From: Agelaius tricolor
Taxonomy: Eukaryota > Chordata > Aves > Passeriformes > Icteridae
DNA length: 64,000 nucleotides
Reading direction: 5' to 3'
NCBI GenBank assembly: GCA_023055355.1
Contig: JALJCS010000054.1
Location: 496,001 to 560,000, forward strand
Part shown: positions 1-17,002 of the stretch, piece after piece
How positions within the stretch are numbered: the first letter of the stretch is position 1
Layout of the letters: each line of letters begins with the position of its first letter
Position numbers and translations under genes: made by a program
Notes under the pieces: generated by a model
The model's database searches: none
What the model was told of the DNA's origin: nothing
The model's input: only the letters and a program-made list of their open reading frames with translations

Positions 1-3000
1 CGCTGGGCTCCTCCCCCTGCGGGAAGTGGGAGGGGCCTGAGGGGTCTCTGCACCCCCAGATGGATCCGCCCCCCCCACCAGGAGACCCCACCCCCCCCAT
101 CCTGCCCCCCCCCCCCCCATTCCCTCTCCAGCCCCCAGAATATCCCCCAGGACCCTGGGTTCCCCCCCCGACCCACAGCCAGAGCTCCCCCAACCCCAAA
201 ACCTGCAGCCCCTGCAGCCCCCGCGCCCCCGATTGCCCCCAGCCCCAAAGAACCCCAGACCCCATCTCAACCCCCCACATTTCCCCAGCCCCCCATCACC
301 CCCAGCCCCACAGAACCCCCTGCCCCCCATCTCAGCCCCCCCACATCACCCTCAGCCCCCACATTTCCCCCAGACCCCATCACCCCCAGCCCCACACAAC
401 TCCAGCCCCCCATCTCAGCCCCCCACATCACCCTCAGCCCCCCATCACCCTCAGACCCCATCTCAGCCCCCCAATCACCCCCAGTCCCCCATCTCAGCCC
501 CCCCATCGCCCCCAGCCTCTCCCCGTACCTGCCCGGGGGGCGGTCCCGGCTCCCAGGGGGCCTCCCAGCCCCCTCCCCACTCGTGCCCCCCGATTCCATT
601 GCGCCCCAAATCCTGGGGGGGTGCGGGACGGTGCAGGGGGGGCTCGGCCGGGGGTTTTGGGGACCCCTCCCGCGGGCTGGGGACATCCTCGAGCAGCGGC
701 CCCAGGGATTCCCATGCTGGGGGGCTGGGGAGGGGGGGACTGTCCGGGGGGAGCCCCTGCACATCCCGGGGGGGGCTGGGGGGACACCCCAAAGCCGGAG
801 TGCTGCAAGGAGGGAGGGGCTGGAGCCCAGAAGTGCCTTCAGGAGACCCCGGCCCGGAGGGGACAGGGGGGACCCCCATGCGGGGGGGGCTGGGAGGGGG
901 CCCAGGCATGGCAGGGGGGGACCCGGAGCTGGTGGTGGCAAAATCGGGGGTCCCCAGGGTGGCGGAGGGAGGGGTCCCCGCTGCCATGGGGCTGGAGGGG
1001 GTCCCAGTGGTGGCACTTTGGGGGGTGGCCGTCACCACAGGGCTGGGGGGGCTCCCTGGGGTGGCAGAGGGACGGGTCCCTGTCCCCAGGGGGCTGTGGA
1101 GAGTGCCGGTGGTGGCACTTTGGGGGGTCCCTGTCCCCACAGGGCTGGTGGCAAGGGGGGACCCTGCTCGGGCTGGGCTGGGGGGGGTCCCCAGGGTGCC
1201 ACTTTGGGGGGTCCCTGTCCCCACAGGGCTGGTGGCAAGGGGGGACCCTGCTCGGGCTGGGCTGGGGGGGGTCCCCAGGGTGCCACATTGGGGTGTCCCT
1301 GTCCCCATGGGGCTGACGGGGGTCCCCAGGGTGCCACACTGGGGGGTCTCTGTCCCCAAAGGGTTGGTGGCATGGGGTGTCCCTGTCCCCCTGGGGCTGA
1401 CGGGGGTGCTGCTGGTGGCACGTTGAGGGGTCCCTGTCCCCACAGGGCTGGTGGCATGGGGGGACCCTGCTCGGGCTGGGCTGGGGGGCGTCCCCAGGGT
1501 GTCCCTCCCCCTGGGGCTGGCGGGGGTCCCGCTGGTGGCACTCTGGGGTGTCGCTGTCCCCGCGGGGCCGGGGGGCAGAGGCGGCGGCGGCCGGCGGGGG
1601 CTGGCGGGCGGTGCCCCCCGGGAGGCGCCGGGCGGGGGGGGTCTGGGGGGGCTCCGGCCGGCGGAAGATGAAGGCGGATTCCGTCAGGCTGCGCTGGTAC
1701 CGCAGGAAGGGCCGGCGGGCACCTGGCGGGGGCGAGGGCTCAGCAGGGACCCCCAGAGCCCCCCGTGCCCCCCAAGCCGCCCATGGCACCTACCGGGGGT
1801 GCTGCCGGCCAGGGGGGATGTGGATGTGGACCCCGAGCGCTCCCGCTGCCGGAAGAATTCCCGGGGGTTCTGGGTGCGCTGGGAGACCAGGATGGCGGCT
1901 TCCTGCGGGACCGGGGGGTCAGCGGGGGTGCCACGGGGCACCGTGGGGCACCACGGCACTGCCAGTGCCCCTGTGACCCCCGGGGACACGGAGGGACCCG
2001 CTCCCGGCACTCACGGCCGCCGTCCCGCTGAGCCCGGTGCGACCCCCGCGCTCCCGCTCGGCCGCCTCCTGCTCCCGCTGCTGCTGCTCCTGCGGGAGCG
2101 ATGGGAACGCTGAGGGATCTCTTGGGATGGAGCCCTGGGTGCCCTGGGTAGAGCCCTCACACCTCCCCAGGTCAGAGCCCCACCCTGAATCTCCCTGCCG
2201 CAGATCTCCTGTATCCCTTGGGATGGACCCGCTCGATCCTAAGGGATGGAGCCCCCGGATTTCTGGGATGGAGACCCGGATCCCGCGGGATAAACCCCTT
2301 CAGATGCCCCGGATGGACACCCCGGATTCCCTGGGATGAACCCCAGATCCCGCAGGATGGACACCCCAGATCCCCCAGGATGGACACCCCAGATCCTCCA
2401 GGATGGACACCCCAGATCCCCTGGGATCAACCCCTTCAGATCCACCAAGATGGACCCCCCCGAAACCCCCGGGATTAACCCCTTCTGATCCCCCAGGATG
2501 GACACGCCAGATCCCCCAGGGTGGATCCCTTGGACCTCTTGGATGAACCCCTTCAGTGCCCCAGGATGAACCCCCTGGATTCCCCAGGATGAACCCCCTG
2601 GACCCCTTGGATGAACCCCTTCAGATCCCTCAGGATGGACCCCCTTGATCCCCCTGGGATGAACCCCTTCAGATCCCCCAGGATGGACACCCCAGATCCC
2701 CCAGGATGGACACCCCGGATCCCCTGGGATCAACCCCTTCATATCCACCAAGATGGACCCCCCCCGAAACCCTCGGGATTAACCCCTTCAGATCCCCCAG
2801 GATGGACCCCCCCGGATCCCCCAGGATGGACACCCCAGATCCCCTGGATGAACCCCTTCAGATTCCCCAGGATGGACCCCCTAGATCCCTTGGATGAACC
2901 CCTTCAGATCCCCCAGGACAGACGCCCAGAACTCCCTGAACCCCTTGGGACTGACCCCCCTGGATGCACCCCCTGAAACCCCCTGGGATGAAGCCCAGAC

Positions 3001-6000
3001 TGCCCGGGATGAACGCCCTGGATCCTGCTGGGACGGGCCCCCCCCCGATCCCCCCTGAGCCCCCCCAAATCCCCCTGAGCCCCCCATTCCTGCCCCCTTC
3101 CCGCTCACCCATCGCTCCTGCTCCTTCCTCCGCTCCTCCGCGTCCAGCCGCGCCTGCTCCTGCCTGCGGGGCCGCACGGGGGGCGTCACCGAGGGGACAC
3201 GGAGTGGGACATGTGACAGGATGGGACACAGATGGGAAACACCAGCGGGATACAGGGATGGGGACATGGGGATGGGACAGGGATGGGAGCACGGGGGTGG
3301 GACATGGGACAGGCTGGGAAACACCAGTGGGATGTGGGAATGGGTAATGGGACATGTGACAGGATGGGGACATAGATGGGAAACACCGGTAGGATATGGG
3401 GACAGGGACATGGGAATGGGACATGGGACACAGATGGGAAACACCAGTGGGATATAGGGATGGGGACACGGGGCTAGGACAAGGATGGGACACGGGTCTG
3501 GGACAAGGATGGGGGGACACGAGGCTGGGGCAGGGATGGGGACACGGGGCTGGGGCAGGGATGGGGACACGGGGCTGGGGCAGGCATGGAGCCCATCGCT
3601 GCCCCTCACCGCCGCTCCTCGATGAGCCGCTCCCGCTCCTGCAGCCGCCGCTCCCGCTCCGCCGCCTGCAGCCGCTCCTCCTCCATGCGCTCCCGCTCCC
3701 AGCGCCGCCGCTGCTCCCGCTCCCGCTGCTTCTCCTGCTCCTTCCGCTGCTGCTCCTCGCGCTGCGCACGCACCGGGATCAGCGCCGGGAACCGGCACCG
3801 GCGGCTGGACCGGGAACTCACCCGGCCCCCACCGGGAGCGGCGCTGGGATCGCGCTGCCATCACCGGCACCGGTACCGGGAAACGGCACCGGGACCCCGC
3901 TACACTTCATACTAGGGCTCTGCCATCCTCGGCACTGGCACCGGCACCGGGACCGGGACCCGGCTACACTTCATACTAGGGCTCTGCCATCCTCGGCACT
4001 GGCACCGGCACCGGCACCGGGACCCCACGGACCGCCGCACCAGCTCTGGCACCAGAACCGCCCGGAGCTCGACACTGGGACTGAGACCCCCACCCCACCC
4101 CATGGGCAGTGGGACCCCTGCAGCGTCAGCACCGGGACCCCCACACACCCCTGGGCTGGGACCGGGACCCCACTGCACCCCACAGTGGCACCGGGACCCC
4201 CACAGACCCCTGGGCCGGGACCGGGACCCCACTGCACCCCACAGTGGCACCGGGCCCCCACCAAGCTCGGCACTGGGACCCCCGGGCTCAGCCCCGAGGC
4301 CGCAGCCATGACCCCGTCCCCAGGACACCGGGGAACCCCCAGCCCTTCCCCAGCCCCCCCACCCCTCACCTCAGCCTGCTCCCAGAAGGAATCGCGCTGG
4401 GTGCGCTGCAGCTCCAGGGCCGGGTTGGTCTTGCGGTAGTTCGTACCCTGGGGAGCACAGGGGGGACAGGCTGGGACCCCCAGAACCCCCCAACACCCCC
4501 AGAGAGCCCCGGGAAGGGCGAGCAAGCACCCACCGCCCCCCAGGGACATCGCCCCCCACTCACCACCAGCTCCGGGGGGTCCTGGGGGGTCCTCCTGGGA
4601 GGGCGAGGGGCGGGGGGCTCCAGCTGTGCCAGCACTCGGCGCAGCCCCTCCAGCGTCACCTCCTCGGGGCGCCGGGCGCTGATCACGGCCGTGGCCTCCT
4701 GCCACCGGCACGGGACACGATGGGACAGTGCCACCCCTCCCACGGCCCACCCTCCCCTGGGAATGTCGGCACAATTCCCACGGACGTGTCAGATGTGGGA
4801 CTGGATCCAGATGTGGGGCCGGATCCAGATGTGGGGCCGGATCCAGATCCCGGACCCACACAGAGCAGCGGAAGCTGTTCCGGGGGATGGGGGGGGCGGG
4901 ACGGGACCCCCCCGTGAGGACGGGACCGGGGGGGGGGGGCAGGGATCCCAACCACAGCCCCGGCACGGCGGCCAAGACTGGGAGCACTGGGAAAGCGCGG
5001 CTGAGTCAGCAGCGCCAGGAATGCGCCCGGGCACAGGCAAAGGTCGGGGAGGCGGGATGGGGGGGGACAGGGGGGGCAGGAATGGGGAACTTGGGGTGGC
5101 GAGGACCCCGATCCACCCCCCCAGCACCCCCTCGAGGGCTCCGTGCCCCCCACTCACCCTGAAGAAGCTCCGGATGGCCGGCAGGTGCCCGGCACACGCC
5201 GCCCGCTGCGATTCCGGCACCTTTTCCCCCACCTGGCACCGCAGGGATCGCTCAGCCCGGGGGGGTCCCGGCCGGGGGTCCCCCCGAGCTGCCCCCCCCA
5301 CGCTGATAAGGACTCACCCAGCTGATAAGGACGATCCTGGGGGTGCCGGAGCCGGGATCGGGGACCCGGCACAGCCCGTACATGACGCTGCCCACAGAGA
5401 ATTTTCCAGCGAGCTCATCCGGCCCCCCGGCTGTAATGAGGGGGGGTCAGAGGGGGTACAGGGAAACTCGGGGGAACCCCCCCCCCCCCAAAACTGCCCG
5501 GCAGCGTCGCTCGCGGTACCTCCGGAATCCAGGAGCTTGAGGTCGTGGTGCTTCTCATAGCCAAAGACGGCCCTGGGGGGAGAAAGGGGCTCAGGGTGGG
5601 GGTCAGGGTGGGGGGGTCACAGCGGGTGTCACATAAAGTGGGGGGACCTGCCAGGCTCGGGCACCCCCCGCGCTCCCCCGTGCCACCGGCTTGGGATGAA
5701 TTCATGGAAGTGCCGCCGGCAGCATCCGCCCCCGGGACAATGGGAATGTGGGAAGCGCCGGAGCGGCGCAACCCCCCCTCCCCAGCGACCCCCCCCGTGC
5801 GGCGCTGCGGGACCCCCGCCCGGCCCTGGGAGGGCTCGGGGGGCCCCATCCCGGCGGGACCGTTCCACCCCTCGCGGGCATTCCCGGCGGCTCTGCCCCT
5901 CTTTGTTCCCGCGTGGCTCCGGTTCGGGGCTGGGCACGGCTCCGGGAGCACGCGTGGAGCGCGGCGCGGCGGGGCACGTCACGCGTGTCACGGCATGTCG

Positions 6001-6915
6001 CGACAGGCTGCGGCGCCACATGGCGGGACAGAGCCCGGCACGCGGCCGGGAGGGCGCCCGGGAGGAGCCGGCGCTGGAGCGGCTCCAGCCGCGCTCCAGG
6101 GGCAGAGGGCAATGCCCGGGCTGCCGGTGGCCACGGGGACGGGCGCTCCCGTGACGCCGGGGGGGCTGCGAGGCCGGTGAGCGCCGGTGCCGTCGCCCCC
6201 ACCCCGGGATGGGGGTTCTGGGGGACACCGGCCCCGCGGCACCGGCACCGAACTGGGGCCAGCCCGGGACCCCCAGCCCGGGACCGTCCCGGGACCCGCG
6301 TTCCCCCGGTGCCGCCGGGCAGAACCCCCCTTTCCGCAGCCCGGGGTGCTCTCCGCTCCCGCAGCCCCCCCGGGCCCGTCCTGCCCCAGCCCCGGGCGGC
6401 GGCGCCGCTCCCAGCCCGGCGGCACCGGGAGGGAGCGGGCGGGACGGGGCGAGACCGGCTGGGGCTCCCGGTTCCCAGCGCGGCGGGCTCAGTCCTGGGA
6501 CCCCCCCGCGGACCGGCACCCCCCGGCCCAGACCCCGGTGCGCCCCGGAGCCCAGTCCCGGTGCCGGTACCGGTACCGGTGCCTCTCGGCCCGCCCCCGA
6601 CGCCCCGGCCCGTGCCGGTGCCCATTCCTGCTCCCGTTCCCGGTCCTGTGTCCGGTGCCTGTCCCAGTGCCCGTTCCCAGTCTCGGTGCCTTCTTCCGTT
6701 CCCGTCTCCATTCCCGGTTCCCTGTGCCGGCTCCTCATTCCCGGTGCCCTGTTCCCCGTCCTCCCTTCCGTCCCCGTTCCCGGTCTCCATTCCCGGCTCC
6801 CGTTCCCTCTCCCGGTGTCCCATTCTCACCAGTCGGTCCCAGCCCGGGGGTTCCCCACGTCCTCTCGCGCCGCCAGCAGCGCCAGCCGGTACCGCTCCAG
6901 CCCCGGCCCCGCCAT
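1..6915 (-). CDS. Drebrin-family actin-binding protein (ADF-H domain + coiled coil), 3' end outside window
   Basis: Coding exons read on the minus strand with consistent GT-AG phase: 6915-6830, 5572-5520, 5430-5318, 5232-5158, 4698-4564, 4447-4370, 3761-3610, 3163-3109, 2089-2015, 1902-1794 and one starting at 1722. The start MAGPGLERYRLALLAA resembles drebrin (MAGVSFSGHRLELLAA as remembered). Residues about 1-130 form an ADF-H domain (motifs VFGYEKHHDLKLLDSG, VMYGLCRVPDPGSGTPRIVL). GTNYRKTNPALELQRTQRDS matches the segment linking to a Glu/Arg-rich coiled coil at about 181-270, followed by NPREFFRQRERSGSTS, a drebrin/DBNL signature. These proteins bind F-actin side-on. It is divergent from both DBN1 and DBNL, so it may be a third paralogue. 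From 1722 the frame stays open through a minisatellite to a stop at 839-841; it could end there or splice onward. An acceptor-like cttcccgcag at about 17-26 suggests another exon at the window edge, and no SH3 domain is visible. Confidence 0.85.
529..802 (-). other. Candidate downstream exon of the drebrin-like gene
   Basis: On the minus strand a good polypyrimidine tract and acceptor (tccctccttgcag) precedes position 802, and a clean donor (GGGCAG|GTACGGG) follows position 529. The 274 bp between are open in one frame and encode a Pro-rich segment containing WESLGPLLEDVPSPREGS, which looks more protein-like than the surrounding repeat translation. I could not identify the donor of the preceding exon because the minisatellite upstream contains no good GTRAGT, so the junction is unproven. 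Confidence 0.4.
840..1560. repeat. 42/84-bp minisatellite inside the drebrin-like reading frame
   Basis: Direct repeats on the plus strand contain gtccctgtccccacaggg and gtccccagggtgccactt. The landmark cactttg/cacattg recurs at about 1117, 1201 and 1285, an 84-bp spacing, with shorter 42-bp half units on both sides. Both lengths are multiples of three. Read on the minus strand in the frame of the drebrin-like exon, the array encodes 14/28-residue repeats with the recurring core CHQPCGDRDPP. Several other frames are also open because the GC-rich unit contains no stop codons. Confidence 0.85.
2240..2990. repeat. Intronic minisatellite, drebrin-like gene
   Basis: A degenerate tandem array of roughly 25-50 bp units (ccccaggatggacacccc, gatcccctgggatgaacc) fills most of the intron between the coiled-coil exons ending at 3109 and starting at 2089. 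No coding potential or splice signal was recognised inside it. Confidence 0.85.
3190..3590. repeat. Intronic minisatellite, GGGACAGGGATGGGACA type
   Basis: Units combine gggacatgggacaggatg with gggaaacaccagtgggat in the first half and simpler ggggctggggcagggatg units near 3500-3590. The array lies in the intron between the two coiled-coil exons 3761-3610 and 3163-3109. Confidence 0.8.
3895..4265. repeat. Intronic direct duplications rich in CACCGGGACC
   Basis: A segment beginning tacacttcatactagggc occurs at about 3901 and again at about 3964, a duplication of roughly 63 bp. It is followed by repeated ccccactgcaccccacagtg units at about 4168 and 4228. All lie in the intron between exons 4447-4370 and 3761-3610 of the drebrin-like gene. 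Confidence 0.75.
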
Positions 6916-7130
6916 CCCGATCCCGGGGCCGATCCCGATCCCGGGGCCGATCCCGATCCCGGGGCCGCCGCCGCCGCCGCCCTGCGCCCGCCCCTCCCTC
7001 CCCCGCCACCCCCCCGGCACTTTCCACCGCCCACGGGCGGCACCGGGCGGGGCGGGGGCGGGAGCGGCCGGGAGGCACCGGCACGGGACGGGACGGGCGG
7101 CGCTGGGAGCGCTGGGACGCGGGGAACGGG
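5700..7130 (-). promoter_or_regulatory. CpG-island promoter and first exon of the drebrin-like gene
   Basis: This stretch is dense in CpG and surrounds the inferred start codon at 6915 (minus). It covers exon 1, the first part of intron 1 and the upstream region. Repeated gatcccgggg and accggtaccggt blocks add local repetitiveness. No TATA box was seen near the start, as expected for a CpG-island promoter. The exact transcription start cannot be placed from sequence alone. Confidence 0.6.
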
Positions 7131-7139
7131 CCTGGGTCC

Positions 7140-7860
7140 CGCACCGGGATGAGGGTCCCATACCGGGATGGGGGTCCCGTACCGGGATGGGGATCCCGTT
7201 CCAGGATGGGGGTTCCTGTATGGGGGTCCCATACTGGGATGGGGATCCCGTACTGGGATGAGGGTCCCATACTGGGATGGGAGTCCCTGTACTGGGCCTG
7301 GGTCCTGTACTGGGATGGGGATCCTGTACTGGGATGAGGGTCCCTGTACTGGGACGGGGGTCCCTGTATGAAGGTCCTGTACTGGGGTGAGGGTCCTGTA
7401 CTGGCATGAGGATCCCTGTACCCAGATGGGGGTCCTGTACTGGCATGAGGGTCCCATACTGGGATGAGGGTCCCTGTACTGGGATGGGGGTCCCTGTATG
7501 AGGGTCCTGTACTGGGGTGAGGGTCCTGTACCAGGATTAGGATCCCATACCGGGATGGGGGTCCCTGTACAGGGGTGGGGGACCTGTGCTGGGATGAGGG
7601 TCCCACACTGGGATGAGGGTCCTGTACTGGGATGGGGGTGCTGTACTGGAATGAGATTCCCTGGACCAGGATGGAGGTCCCTGTACTGGGATGAGGGTTC
7701 TGTACTGGGATAGGGGTCCCTGTATGAGGGTCCCTGTACTGGGATGAGAGTCCCATACCAGGATTAGGATCCTGTACCAGGATGAGGGTCCTGTACTGGG
7801 ATGGGGATCCTGTACTGGGATGAGGGTCCTGTACTGGGATGAGGGTGCTGTGCCAGATTC
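7140..7860. repeat. Minisatellite upstream of the drebrin-like promoter
   Basis: About 19-22 bp units of the type tgtactgggatgagggtcc, repeated over 700 bp with variants (ggatgggggtcc, ggattaggatcc). It lies between the drebrin-like CpG island and a short unique spacer. Open frames through it are compositional. Confidence 0.85.
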
Positions 7861-8384
7861 CCATTTCAGGACATGGACGCAGGTTCCAAGATCCCACTCT
7901 GGAATGCCAGTGGATGTCCCAGGATCCCAGAGCAGGACACAGATGTCACCGCAGGACGTGGGGCAGGTCCCAGGGGCCCACGCTGGGCCGTGTGCCCGGC
8001 TCCAGCACTGGAATGTGGCTGCGGTGCCAGGATCCCATCCCACCATCAGGGTCCCCAGACTGTCCCCCCGTCCTTTCCCCAGGCTCTGGAGCCTCTCCCC
8101 CATTCCCTTTTTACTCCAGGAAAGGGGATTTTGGGGGCTGGAGGAGTCACCGGGTCCCCCTCGACCATGAAGGGGGTGGCGGGGGCGTCTTGGGGACATT
8201 CCCAGCCCAGTGTCTGGCCCGGCCCGTCCCCGCACGGCTCCTGTCCCAAAGCCTCTCCCCGTTCCCTTATTTGGGCACCGCGGCTGGAAAATCCCAAATC
8301 CCCGGGGAGGAGAAAAATGCTGGAAAATGGGATCTTGGGCCCAGGGACACGCCCAGCCCAGTGTGTGGCGAGCCCTGTCACCCC
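7861..8384. other. Spacer with no recognised gene
   Basis: Non-repetitive, moderately GC-rich DNA between two arrays. I found no convincing exon, transposon or RNA gene in it. Confidence 0.6.
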
Positions 8385-8965
8385 TGTCACTGGGGGTCAC
8401 TGGTGTCACTGGTGTCACCGGTGTGAGTGGCATTACTGGTGTCACTGGTGTTGCTGGTGTCACCGGTGTTACTTTTTACTGGTGTCACTCTTACTGGTGT
8501 CACTGGTTTTACCGGTTTTGCTGGTTTTGCTGGTGTCACTGCTGTCACTGCTGTCACTGCTGTCACTGCTGTCAGTGACGTCACCGCTTTGGCTGGTGTA
8601 ACCGGTAGTGCTGGTTGTACTGGTGTCACTGGTTTGACTGGTGCCACTGGGGTTACCGCTGTCACCGGTTTCACTGGTGTGTCCCGCTGCTGTCCCTGGT
8701 GTCACTGCTGTCACTGCTGTCATTGCTGTCACTGCTGTCAGTGACGTCACCGCTTTGGCTGGTGCGACCGGTAGTGCTGGTTGTACTGGTGTCACTGGTT
8801 TGACTGGTGCCACTGGTGTTACTGCTGTCACCGGTTTCACTGGTGTGTCCCGCTGCTGTCACTGGTGTCCCTGGCGCCACTGATGCCACTGCTGTCACAG
8901 GTGTCCCTCGTGTCACGGCTGTCGCGGCTGTCGCGGCTATCGCGGCTGTCGCTGCTGTCGCGACC
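8385..8965. repeat. GGTGTCACT-type 9-bp array with 166-bp higher-order duplication
   Basis: The array is built of 9-bp units (ggtgtcact, gctgtcact, gctgtcgcg). A larger segment that includes gtcagtgacgtcaccgc starts at about 8571 and again at about 8737, a 166-bp spacing, and the flanking order of units is conserved in both copies. Each copy carries a perfect palindromic TGACGTCA (8576-8583 and 8742-8749). Confidence 0.9.
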
Positions 8966-8989
8966 CCGCCCCCCGCCCATGTGGGCGTG

Positions 8990-14547
<5,558 letters not shown>

Positions 14548-15775
14548 GCGAGGGGGCTCGGGGAGGGGACCCCCGTGTGGGGCTGGGGGGCTCGGGAGGG
14601 CTGGGAGCCCCTGTGCTGAGCAGGGGGTTCGGCCCTGGGGTCCCCGTGCAGGGTGAGGGGGCTCAGCTGGGCTGGGGGTCCCTGTGGTGAGTGGGGGGCT
14701 CGGGGCTGGGGGGGCTTGGCTGGGCTGGGGGTCTCTGTGCTGGGCTGGGGGCTCAGGCCCCGAGACCCCCACATTTGACTTGGGGGGCTCAGCTGGGCTG
14801 GGGGTCCCTGTGTGGAGTGAGGGCCATTGGCCTGGGGCTTTTATAAAGGGCTGGGGGGCTCCTCTGGGCTGGGGGTCCCTGTGCTGAGGGGGGGCTTGGG
14901 CCCAGGGCTCCCATGAAGGGCTGGGGGTCCCTGTGCTGGGCTGAGGGCTTGGGACCCCCACCCTCAGCCCCAGGGACCCCACACTCAACAGAGGGGTTGG
15001 CCCAGGACCCCCCCTGCCCCGGGCTGTGGCTCTCAGCCCTGGGACCCCTCCCCACCACTGAACCAGGGGGCTTGGCCGGGGTGGGGGTCCCCAAGGGCTT
15101 GTTTACCCCCCCTCCCCGGCTGTTTACAGGCTCTGCCGGGTCGCAGCCCCCCGGTCCCACCGTGCCTTTCCCCGGTGAGGGGGGGGGGGCCGTGCTGAGC
15201 CCCCTCCCCCCGGCAGGGCCCCCCCACCCAGCAGGGCCGCGGCCATCGCTGGTGCTACCTCTGACCGAGCAGTATTTGGGGCTGGGGTGCGCGGGGAGCG
15301 GGGGCTCTGCCGCTCCCCCTTTCTTTTCTGGGGGGTCCCCACCCCCGTAGGGCTCTCTGGTGCTGTATTTTCTCCCCTCCTCCCTCAGCGTGGGGCGGGG
15401 GGGGCCAAGCTGTGAGCAGGGCGGGCTGGGTGGGTGGGTGGGCGCGGGGAGGGGTCCCTGGGTGCTTGTGTGGCTGCGAGAGCCCCCGGCTCATCTCTGT
15501 GCCTTGGACTGGGGGGGGGGATCATTGTCCCTGTCCCGAGGGCGTGGTGGCATTGTCGCTGTCCCCGGGATGTGTCCCCACCCCGGAGTGAGGGGGGGAG
15601 CACCGTGCCCGCCCCCGGGCTGAACTGCACAACCATTTTTACACTTTTTTACCCCAGGAGCACAGCGGGGCCGCCCCCACCCCGGCCTCGGGGCCCTACC
15701 CGGCCCGGAGCGGGGCCCCCCACCTCAGCAGCGGCTGTTTTAACCTTTAATAAAGCTTTTTGTAACGGAGCTGGA
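14548..15775 (+). other. 3' UTR of the RHOBTB-type gene
   Basis: From the stop codon at 14545-14547 to just past the poly(A) signal at 15749. The first 400 bp contain degenerate repeats of ctgggctgggggtccctgtg. The remainder is GC-rich and otherwise unremarkable. No other exon was recognised. Confidence 0.65.
15749..15754 (+). terminator. Poly(A) signal AATAAA for the RHOBTB-type gene
   Basis: Canonical hexamer in the context ttaataaagctttttgta, followed by a T-rich and GT-containing stretch. It is the first canonical signal after the stop codon on this strand. Confidence 0.75.
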
Positions 15776-16135
15776 CTCTGCTGGGCCCCCCAAAACCCTG
15801 CAGGGCCCCCCCAGACCCTGCTGGGCCCCCCTAAACCCTGCAGGGCCTCCCCTAAACCCTGCTAGGCCCCCTAAACCCTGCTGGGCCCCCCCAAACCCTG
15901 CTAGGCCTCCCAAACCCTGCTGGGCCTCCCAAACCCTGCTGGGCCCTGCCAACCCTGCAGGGCTCCCCCAAACCCTGCTGGGCCCCCCCAGACCCTGCTG
16001 GGCCTCTCCAATCCCTGCAGGGCCCCCCCAAACCCTGCTGGGCCTCCCAAACCCTGCTGGGCCCCCCCAAACCCTGCCGGGCCCCCCCAAACCCTGCAGG
16101 GCCCCCCCAAACCCTGCAGAGCCCCCCAATACACG
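15776..16135. repeat. 19-20 bp minisatellite just downstream of the RHOBTB poly(A) site
   Basis: About 18 copies of a unit containing ccccccaaaccctgctggg, varying between gctgggcc and gcagggcc. It begins almost immediately after the poly(A) signal and separates the RHOBTB 3' end from the WDR54 3' flank. Confidence 0.9.
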
Positions 16136-17002
16136 AGCCCTCCCCCCAGGAAGGAGTGACACGGGGGGGGCTTCACTGGGGTGTATTTACTGGGGGGAGG
16201 GGAACAGAAATGGGGGGACACGAGTGGGACCTTCAGGGTGGGGGGGTCCCCGGCACGGCAGGGGGGGTGGGGTGGGCTTGGGGGGTTCCCCTCACCTCAG
16301 GGCCTGTCCCAGGCTGAGCCCCCCCAGCTCCAGGGCTGGGCCCCCCCATTCCCCCCTCCCTGGGAGCAGAGCTTGGGGTCACCTCAGCTCCCGTGGGGGG
16401 GGTCAAGAACAGTCAAGGCTGGAGGGGACCCAGGGATGTCCCTGGGGTCCCGCTGCAGCTGCTGCTGCCGTTTCCAGCCCCGCAGCACAGCTGGGGCCTC
16501 AAACATCTGGCCCGTGGCCATGGGACTGCAGCATCCCATGGGGATTTGGGATCCCGGGGGGTTGGGATGCAGGATGCCCCAGGTCCCCCATGTCCTCCTC
16601 CTGGCCTCCCTCCCCCATTTTTTCCCCTCCCCAGGAGCTGTGCCCGGCAGATGCTGCACGCTGGGACGCTGGGCCGGGCTCTCGGGCCGGAGCAGCAGGT
16701 AGCACAGGTTTCCCGGGATCCTCCCGTCTGAGCCGGCTCCGTTCCCAGCCACGCCACCCTCCGGGAAGGGCGGGAGGCCACGGGAGGATCCCGGAGCCGG
16801 TGGGAGCCATGGGAGGATCCCCTCGGGGCTGCTGGAGCCGCTCCCAGCCCTCGGGAGGGCTTGGGGCAGGGGAGGATCCCGGCCGGAGCTGCAGGGAGGG
16901 GGGGATCTGTGCTCAGCCCTCACCCAGGGGGAGCGTCCCGGCATTCCCGGTGGATTGTCCCGGCCTTCCCGGCGTTGCCGTTATCCCGGCAGCAGCCGCG
17001 GC
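16136..17002. other. Intergenic stretch and probable WDR54 3' UTR
   Basis: Unique GC-rich DNA between the array and the WDR54 stop codon at 17003-17005. No canonical AATAAA was found on the minus strand here; the best candidate is AGTAAA near 16180. No additional exon was recognised. Confidence 0.5.

Noticed and set aside
60..1671. Plus-strand Pro/Gly-rich frames of up to 418 residues
   Set aside because: Shadows of GC-rich repeats and of the minus-strand drebrin-like exon; nearly every frame is open here.
5545..7897. Very long Pro/Arg/Gly frames on both strands (up to 731 residues)
   Set aside because: CpG-island and minisatellite composition; only 6830-6915 and 5520-5572 have conserved coding content.
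16136..17002. RTKN exons expected next to WDR54 by human synteny
   Set aside because: No rhotekin-like coding sequence was recognised in the interval; RHOBTB occupies the neighbouring position instead.
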